Shown piece by piece: positions 5,864 to 11,076 of a stretch of 11,076 bases of DNA. Both the position numbers and the translations under genes were made by a program. The stretch comes from an uncultured Chthoniobacterales bacterium (GTDB lineage Bacteria; Verrucomicrobiota; Verrucomicrobiae; Chthoniobacterales; UBA10450). The notes below the pieces were generated by a model, which did no database searches, was not told the origin of the DNA, and saw only the letters and a program-made list of their open reading frames with translations. The first letter of the stretch is position 1, and every line of letters starts with the position of its first letter. The stretch spans positions 1 through 11,076 of the forward strand of contig CATPCN010000245.1 of NCBI GenBank assembly GCA_955652855.1, read 5' to 3'.

Positions 5864-7528
5864 TTACTTGCTTTCGAGCAAAGTCGCAGCGTGTTTGAGT
5901 GCGGATTCGCTCTTGCCGCCGAGCATTCGCGCGATTTCTTCGCGGCGCGCCTTCCCAGTGACTTCGTGAAGATTCGAAAATGTGCGGCCGCGCGCGACTT
6001 CCTTCGTCACGACGAAATGCGAGGATGCGGCGGATGCAACTTGAGGCAGGTGCGTGATGCAAAGCACTTGATGATCGGCCGCGAGTGTTTTCATTTTTGC
6101 GCCGACGGCGTTCGCGATTTCACCGCCGACGTTTGCATCGATTTCATCGAAAACGAGCAGCGGAATCGCGTCCTGCGCGGCGAGTGAAGATTTGATCGCA
6201 AGCATCAAGCGCGAGATTTCGCCGCTCGATGCAATCGTGCGCAGCGGTTTGAGTGGCTCGCCCGGATTTGGCGAAAAGAGCAGCTCGGCTGCGTCGAAAC
6301 CGGTCGGTCGCGGTTCATCTAGCTTTGTCAGCTTCGCTTCAAACTCGGATTGATGAAAACCGAGATCGCGCAAATTGCGCCGGATATTCTCGGAAAGTTT
6401 CGGCGCGGCCTTTGCGCGTGCTTTGTGCAGCGCCTCACCGCAGCGCTTTACTTCCGTGCGCGCGATTTCAATTTCTCTCGCCAGCCGATCAAGCTCGGCA
6501 TCGCGGCCCTCGATTTTGCGCATTCGCTCCGCCGCGCGCTCCCCAAACGCAATCACTTCCGCAATCTAACCGCCGTATTTCCTTTTCAATGTTTCGAAGA
6601 GTGAAACGCGCTGCTCGAGCGCGGCCATTTGCGCTGGATCGAGATCAAGTTTTTGCGCGTAATCAGCAAGCGTGCGCGCAATTTCCGAAAGTTCGACCAC
6701 GGCGGTTTCATGCGCGGCGGAGAATTGCGAAATGGAATTGTCGATCTTTTCCAGCTCGCGCAGCGATCTTTGCGTCTCTGCGAGTTGTGAAAGAATGGAA
6801 TCATCGGCATCGGATAGTTTTGTCGCGACGGCGCTGGCCAATTCGATCAAACGTTTGCTGTTGCTGGCCAACTTGTAGCGCGATTCGATTTCCACTTCTT
6901 CAGTTGCGACAAGATTTGCACCGGAGATTTCGGCGACCTGATGCCGCAACAAATCGAGCTCCTGCTCGCGGGCCGATTCCGCTGTGTTCAGCGCAGCGTG
7001 TTCGGCGAGCGCCGTTTGCAGCTTCCGGAAATGCTGATCGAATTCGCGAAGCAAATCTTCGGCGCGCGCGAAGCCGTCGAGCAGCGCCAACTGCTTTTCC
7101 GGCGAGAGAAGCGACTGGTGATCGTGCGGCCCGTGAAGATCGACGAGTTCATCGCCGAGATTTTTCAAAACGGCAAGCGTGGTAGGCGAGCCATTGATGA
7201 ATTGCCGGTTCGTGCCGCTCGTGGAAAAACTGCGCTTAAGAATCAGTCCGCCATCGCCAGGTTCGACGCCGGCTTCGGTCAGAAACGAATTCAGCTTCGC
7301 AAGATCCTTGCCGTCGAAAATTGCTTCGACCGTGCAAGAATCGGCGCCGGTGCGAATGAGCGATTTGTCGGTGCGTTCGCCGAGCAACAAATGCAGCGCA
7401 CCGATGATAATCGATTTTCCGGCGCCGGTTTCGCCGGTGATCGCCGTGAAACCCGGCGCGAGTTGCCATTCGAGATCCTCGACGAGCGCGAGATTCTTGA
7501 TACGCAGCAGAGTCAAGACAGTAGGCAT
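5864..7528 (-). pseudogene. recN: DNA repair ATPase RecN interrupted by one in-frame TAG
   Basis: RecN is an SMC-like ATPase of double-strand break repair. The N-terminal half is intact from ATG 7528: Walker A TGETGAGKS at 31-39, LRIKNLALVEDLEW near the start, QFINGSPTTLAVLKNLGDEL (109-128), VDLHGPHDHQSLL (129-141), then a coiled coil to FETLKRKYGG at 311-320. Codon 321 is TAG (6568-6566). The same frame then continues without any shift through IAEVIAFGER, more coiled coil, the ABC signature region (IASSGEISRLMLAIKSSL), Walker B LLVFDEIDANVGG (about 457-469) and the H-loop ITHLPQVAS. With the stop read through, the length is 554 residues, the normal RecN size. The signature reads SSGE, not the usual SGGE. 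A GTG at 6556 could start the second half as a separate ORF of 230 residues, but a split RecN is not expected. Sequence error or a point nonsense mutation is likely. Confidence 0.92.
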
Positions 7529-7532
7529 GGAG

Positions 7533-7614
7533 GTTGAGAGTTCTTAGTTGAGAGTTGAGAGTGCGGGGCTTTTGAAGATTTCAGACTCTCAACACTCAAC
7601 TTTCAACTCTCAAC
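7533..7614. repeat. Long imperfect palindrome built of TTGAGAG heptamers
   Basis: Arms 7533-7562 and 7585-7614 pair at 26 of 30 positions around a 22-base loop. The left arm holds three TTGAGAG copies and the right arm has the complementary CTCTCAA units. The mismatches are one single base and one three-base bulge (CTT against TTC). It fills the gap between the divergent recN and hydrolase genes and runs into the annotated N-terminus of the latter. The compact, symmetric layout suggests a dispersed intergenic palindrome (REP-like or a small non-autonomous element). Confidence 0.8.
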
Positions 7615-8381
7615 TGATTCTCACCTTCCTCGGCACCGGCACATCGCAAGGCGTGCCGATGATCGGCTGCGATTGTGCGGTATGTCGATCTTCCGATCCG
7701 CGCGATCAACGGTTGCGCTCGTCGATTTACATCGAAACTCCCGAAAGCGCGTTCGTTGTGGACACCGGCGCAGATTTCCGCACACAAGCGTTGCGCGAAA
7801 ATATCCGGCGCGTCGATGCAGTCGTGTTCACCCATTCGCACACCGATCACATCATGGGCTTCGACGATCTGCGCCGGTTCTCGCACGCGCGTGGCTGCAT
7901 GCCGGTTTACGCTTCCCCGGAAACGATGCGTGACCTCGAGCGTGTTTTTGAGTTCGCGTTCAAAGCTACCAATCCATTCCCAGGTTACTTGAAACCGGAG
8001 CCGCACGTCGTCGAAGGAACATTTCGGCTCGGTAAGATCGACATTACCCCACTGCCGGTGCCGCACGGTTCTGCAATCGTGAACGGTTATCTGTTTTCGC
8101 GCGACGGCGAAAAGCTCGTCGCCTATCTGAGCGATTGCAGCGAGGTTCCGAAAAAAATTGTCGATCTTATCGGTCACGTGAAAGTGTTGATCATCGACGC
8201 GCTTCGTCACAAACCGCATTTAACGCACCTGAGCGTCGCGCAAGCGCTGGAAATCGCGGAGCGTGTGCAGCCGGCCCGAACTTATTTCACGCACATCGCT
8301 CACGAATTGCCGCAGGCCGCGGAAGCGGAACTTCCCGAGCACACGCACATCGCGTATGACGGCTTGAAGTTGCAATTATGA
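7548..8381 (+). CDS. PhnP-like metallo-beta-lactamase-fold hydrolase
   Basis: A cytosolic MBL-fold metal-dependent hydrolase related to PhnP, the phosphodiesterase acting on cyclic phosphoribosyl phosphates; the actual substrate is unknown. The recognisable domain starts at LTFLGTGTSQGVPMIGCDCAVC. C41, C43 and C46 match the extra zinc-binding cysteines of the PhnP group. The metal-binding motif HSHTDH is at 96-101, followed by FDDLR. The central PHG (about 165-167), SDCSE, the DALRHKPH segment and THIAHEL near the C-terminus complete the active site. The frame opens with TTG at 7548, but the first 22 codons are the palindromic repeat and read as filler. The family normally begins within a residue or two of ILTFLGTG, so initiation is likely nearer 7614 (CTG there, TTG at 7572 also possible). 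It overlaps the next gene by four bases (ATGA), so the two are translationally coupled. Confidence 0.85.
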   Translation: MRVESAGLLKISDSQHSTFNSQLILTFLGTGTSQGVPMIGCDCAVCRSSDPRDQRLRSSIYIETPESAFVVDTGADFRTQALRENIRRVDAVVFTHSHTDHIMGFDDLRRFSHARGCMPVYASPETMRDLERVFEFAFKATNPFPGYLKPEPHVVEGTFRLGKIDITPLPVPHGSAIVNGYLFSRDGEKLVAYLSDCSEVPKKIVDLIGHVKVLIIDALRHKPHLTHLSVAQALEIAERVQPARTYFTHIAHELPQAAEAELPEHTHIAYDGLKLQL

Positions 8382-9949
8382 GGCTGCGTTTTGTTTCGAT
8401 CGTAATCGCGGTTTGCTTTGTTTTCATTGCAGCGAAAGCACTGCGCGCTGCCGACGATCCCCTAATCGCGTCGACCATCGTGATCTATAATCGCGATCTT
8501 CCCGAGTCGGTCGAGCTGGCGAAATTTTACGCGCAGAAGCGCGGGATCGATCGCAGTCATCTCGTCGGGTTGTCTTGTTCGAAAGAGGAAGAGATCAGCC
8601 GCGAAGAATATGACGTCACCATCGCGGGTCCGTTGCGCGAAATTTTTGCGCAGCGGAAATGGTGGACATTGCGCGGAGACGCGGAGCGGCCAGTCGAAGT
8701 TAGCGCCAACTCGATTCATTTCGTGGCCCTGATCAAAGGCGTGCCGATGAAGATTCGAGCAGCGGCGTCGTATCCGGGTGACGAACCAGGCGCCGGCCCG
8801 ATTGCTTCACGCAACGAAGCGTCCGTCGATTCCGAGCTGGCCGTGCTCGGACGTTTTTCACCGGTGATTTCCGGCGCGTTGACGAACCCGTATTTTCAAA
8901 GTTATCGGCCGATCACCGAGTTTGAAAACCCGTCGATCTTGCTTGTCTGCCGACTGGATGCGCCGACCGCGGAGACAGTCCGCCGCATGATTATCGATGC
9001 GATCGACGCGGAGAGAAATGGACTTTGGGGACGCGCTTACATCGACGGCGGGCACAATCCGCCCGGCCGATTAGAGGTGGGCGACGAATGGTTGAGCGAG
9101 ATAGCCAAGCACCTGCAGAGCGCCGGCGTTGCCACAGTTTTCGAAGATACGCCCGCGGTTTTTCCGGATGGTTATCCCATGACAGATTGCGCGCTCTATT
9201 ACGGTTGGTATTCGGGCAATGTCACCGGTCCTTTCACGCAACCGGGATTTCGTTTCGTGCCGGGCGCGATCGCCGTTCACATTCATTCGTTCAGCGCAAA
9301 CACGCTGCGCGATCCAAACGCGAACTGGGTCGCACCGCTTTTGACGAAAGGCGCGGCTGCATCAATGGGCAATGTTTACGAGCCCTATCTGCAGCTCACG
9401 GCGCACCTGAATGTTTTTAATGATCGCCTCGTGCACGGGTTCACGTTTGCGGAGAGCGCCTATATGTCGATCCAAGCGTTGTCGTGGATGACGGTCGTGG
9501 TCGGTGATCCGCTTTACCGGCCCTATGTTTCCTGGCTGCAAATTGATGCAAAACCGACGGCGACCAGGATTGGCGCCGAGTGGAAATTGTATCACGAGTT
9601 CGCTTTGAAAAATGGGTCGAAACCGGCTCCAGAATATCGCGCATTTGCACGGCAGATCGCATCGCGTGGACGCAACGCCCCGATGATCGAAGATCTCGGT
9701 TTGATGGAAGCGCGCGATAAGAATTTCGCGGCGGCCGCGAGTTATTTTCAACAGGCGCGCACGCTTTACACAAAGCGCGACGACATTTTGCGCGTTGTGT
9801 TGGAAGAATCCGATGCGTGGATCAAACAAGGCAAACCAAAACGCGCTCTCGATCTTGTGCGCAGCGTTTTGCGAATTGTGAGCGACGCGCCAGCCACGCC
9901 GCTTCTCCGAAAAATTGAGTCCGATCTTGCGCCGCCGCAGAAACATTAA
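8378..9949 (+). CDS. Exported TIGR03790-family protein of unknown function
   Basis: A 523-residue protein. The N-terminus is a signal peptide: MRLRF, a hydrophobic stretch to about residue 19, then ALRA with likely cleavage before ADD (24-25). The body matches the TIGR03790 uncharacterised family: VIYNRDLPESVELAKFYAQKR (35-55), IKGVPMKI (119-126), CALYYGWYSGNVTG (271-284), PGAIAVHIHSFSA (295-307) and WVAPLLTKGAAASMGNVYEPYL (317-338). The HGFTFAESAY and MTVVVGDPLYRPY segments (353-362, 371-383) end the domain. Residues about 435-515 are helical repeats resembling TPRs (FAAAASYFQQARTLY, KPKRALDLVRSVLR). The GAAA...GDPLYRPY layout recalls the end of gingipain-like (C25) peptidase domains, but no matching catalytic Cys/His pair is evident. 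Start ATG overlaps the hydrolase stop. It ends three bases before the convergent lpxA stop. Probably periplasmic or surface-exposed; no reaction can be assigned. Confidence 0.85.
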   Translation: MRLRFVSIVIAVCFVFIAAKALRAADDPLIASTIVIYNRDLPESVELAKFYAQKRGIDRSHLVGLSCSKEEEISREEYDVTIAGPLREIFAQRKWWTLRGDAERPVEVSANSIHFVALIKGVPMKIRAAASYPGDEPGAGPIASRNEASVDSELAVLGRFSPVISGALTNPYFQSYRPITEFENPSILLVCRLDAPTAETVRRMIIDAIDAERNGLWGRAYIDGGHNPPGRLEVGDEWLSEIAKHLQSAGVATVFEDTPAVFPDGYPMTDCALYYGWYSGNVTGPFTQPGFRFVPGAIAVHIHSFSANTLRDPNANWVAPLLTKGAAASMGNVYEPYLQLTAHLNVFNDRLVHGFTFAESAYMSIQALSWMTVVVGDPLYRPYVSWLQIDAKPTATRIGAEWKLYHEFALKNGSKPAPEYRAFARQIASRGRNAPMIEDLGLMEARDKNFAAAASYFQQARTLYTKRDDILRVVLEESDAWIKQGKPKRALDLVRSVLRIVSDAPATPLLRKIESDLAPPQKH

Positions 9950-9952
9950 TCG

Positions 9953-10732
9953 TCAGCGAATGATGCCGCGTTCGCTCTGCTCGATGAACTCCAGGATTTG
10001 ATTGATCTCGTTGCTCGCGGACAATTCCTGCCGGATCGCCTCGATCGCCTGACGTGTGTTCAATTTCGAGCGATAGATCAAACGAAACGCTTCTTTGATT
10101 TCCTTCACCTTTTCAGGCGGGAAACCGCTTCGCTCCAGACCGACGAGATTAATTCCGCGCACTTTCGCCGGGTTGCCATCCGCGATCATAAACGGCGGCA
10201 CGTCTTGCACAATTTTCGAGCAGCCGCCCGTGATTGCGTAACGTCCGACGCGGCAAAATTGATGCACGGCGGTTAGTCCGCCCATGACCGCGTGATCGCC
10301 GATCTGCACATGACCAGCAAGCGTTCCGTTGTTCGAGAAGACAACCTCGTCGCCGACCGTGCAATCGTGGCCGATGTGACTGTAAGCGAGAAAATTTCCG
10401 CGGCTGCCGATGCGCGTTTTTCCCTTGCTCGTCGTGCTGCGATTCACCGTGACGAATTCGCGAAATATATTTTCGTTGCCGATCTCGAGATACGTCGGTT
10501 CGCCTTGATATTTCAGGTCTTGCGTTTGCTGGCCGATTGAGCAGTAGGCGTAAAATTTGTTGCGCCCGCCCGCACGCATCGGTCCGGCCAGCGTGACGTG
10601 ATTTTGCAGCCAGCAATTTTCTCCGAGCACAACATCGACATGAACGACGCAATAGGGACCGATGATTGTGCCCGCGCCGATCTCCGCGCCCGCATCGACA
10701 ATAGCGGTCGGATGAATCTGCGCGCTGCTCAT
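9953..10732 (-). CDS. lpxA: UDP-N-acetylglucosamine O-acyltransferase LpxA
   Basis: LpxA performs the first step of lipid A synthesis in the cytosol, moving a 3-hydroxyacyl group from acyl-ACP to UDP-GlcNAc. At 259 residues it has the usual length. Residues 1-185 are a left-handed parallel beta-helix of hexapeptide repeats (IHPTAIVDAGAEIGAGTIIG at the start). The catalytic histidine is H122 in HIGHDCTVGD (119-128). IGQQTQDLKYQGE (66-78) and NIFREFVTVNRST (88-100) are family signatures, and GNPAKVRGIN leads into the C-terminal helical domain (about 195-259). The ATG at 10732 overlaps the fabZ stop codon (ATGA), so the two are translationally coupled. The sequence is intact. It establishes an LPS-type outer membrane for the host. 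Confidence 0.97.
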   Translation of the reverse strand: MSSAQIHPTAIVDAGAEIGAGTIIGPYCVVHVDVVLGENCWLQNHVTLAGPMRAGGRNKFYAYCSIGQQTQDLKYQGEPTYLEIGNENIFREFVTVNRSTTSKGKTRIGSRGNFLAYSHIGHDCTVGDEVVFSNNGTLAGHVQIGDHAVMGGLTAVHQFCRVGRYAITGGCSKIVQDVPPFMIADGNPAKVRGINLVGLERSGFPPEKVKEIKEAFRLIYRSKLNTRQAIEAIRQELSASNEINQILEFIEQSERGIIR

Positions 10733-11076
10733 TTATCCAGAAACGTGAACATCAGCTCAGCTTCGGAGACGACAACGTCGTTCACCACGCAGCTGCACAT
10801 TGCTTTGGCCAGGCGATTGCCGCGCGATTTTGTCAGCTCGGCGTGAATAAAAAGTGTGTCGCCCGGAAAAACCGGTTTGCGAAATTTCACACCGTCGGCG
10901 CTCATGAAATAACCGATGCGGTTCGTGGTGTTCGCGAGCTTGAACAGCAAAACACTCGCAACCTGCGCCATCGCTTCCACTTGCATCACGCCCGGCATCA
11001 CCGGATGTCCGGGAATATGTCCCTGGATAACCGGCTAGTTGATCGAGACACTCTTCATCCCGAACACATTCGTTCC
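10729..11076 (-). pseudogene. fabZ: 3-hydroxyacyl-ACP dehydratase FabZ (or FabZ part of LpxC-FabZ), partial, with in-frame TAG
   Basis: FabZ dehydrates 3-hydroxyacyl-ACP in fatty acid elongation. The visible part, cut by the right window edge, reads GTNVFGMKSVSIN, then a TAG codon (11037-11035), then PVIQGHIPGHPVMPGV and QVEAMAQVASVLLFK in the same frame, down to FTFLDK and TGA. The TAG stands where the family has a conserved glutamate (N-E-P before the F-F-x-G-H motif), so GAG to TAG is the simplest change. Catalytic histidine (QGHIPG) and glutamate (QVEAMAQ) are both present downstream of the stop. Initiation at the first in-frame ATG afterwards (11001) would lose the histidine. In some Gram-negatives this domain is the C-terminal half of an LpxC-FabZ fusion; the upstream part is not in the window. 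Overlap with lpxA indicates an operon. Confidence 0.9.

Noticed and set aside
5864..6556. The recN 3' half as an independent gene starting at GTG 6556
   Set aside because: It starts inside the coiled coil, with no frame change from the upstream half, so it is the second half of one gene.
6253..7185. A 310-codon plus-strand open frame antisense to recN
   Set aside because: It has an arginine-rich, motif-free translation typical of a GC-rich shadow frame, while the opposite strand carries clear RecN motifs.
10729..11001. FabZ as a separate 90-residue protein starting at ATG 11001
   Set aside because: It would lack the catalytic histidine, and the same frame upstream of the TAG encodes the missing FabZ residues.
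1..11076. CRISPR array, tRNA/rRNA gene, transposase, integrase or phage genes
   Set aside because: No regularly spaced repeats, no recognisable RNA gene sequence, and every long frame is explained by housekeeping-type or family-level matches.

Overview
The window looks like a chromosomal segment of a Gram-negative bacterium, most likely a Verrucomicrobiota member (Chthoniobacterales-like soil lineage). The reasons are moderately high GC, LPS genes (lpxA next to fabZ), a fused SpmA-SpmB membrane protein, a TIGR03790-type secreted protein, tandem pilT genes and start sites that mostly lack a Shine-Dalgarno sequence. The lineage is inferred from gene content and protein style, not from a search.

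Layout. 1-2582 (minus strand): a small one-TM ORF candidate, then a receiver-domain protein with a degenerate kinase-dimerisation-like N-terminus, then two tandem PilT-type retraction ATPases, the second running off the left edge. This is a type IV pilus or twitching motility block. 2729-3208 (plus): a membrane-anchored small protein of unknown function. 3215-7528 (minus): recN (DNA repair), a SpmA-SpmB fusion and a ferredoxin-reductase-like flavoprotein, all co-directional. 7548-9949 (plus): a PhnP-like metallo-beta-lactamase-fold hydrolase translationally coupled to an exported TIGR03790 protein with a TPR-like tail. 9953-11076 (minus): fabZ (cut by the right edge) overlapping lpxA, the lipid A/fatty acid module. 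Genes are packed tightly. The longest gap without an accepted gene is under 250 bases.

The most notable feature is a set of lesions. Four otherwise well-conserved genes are broken: pilT (two +1 shifts about 40 bases apart, removing the Walker B region), the small membrane protein (a -1/+1 pair that restores frame), recN (in-frame TAG) and fabZ (in-frame TAG just before the catalytic motif). A perfect 27-base fold-back also sits at the left end. Together these fit an error-prone or chimeric draft assembly better than real gene loss, because recN, fabZ and pilT retain intact family motifs on both sides of each lesion. Other observations are a 30-base-arm imperfect palindrome between recN and the hydrolase gene, a palindromic insert inside the SpmA-SpmB linker, and the degenerate histidine-kinase-like domain fused to a receiver. 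I found no mobile element, CRISPR array, RNA gene or convincing novel defence system.
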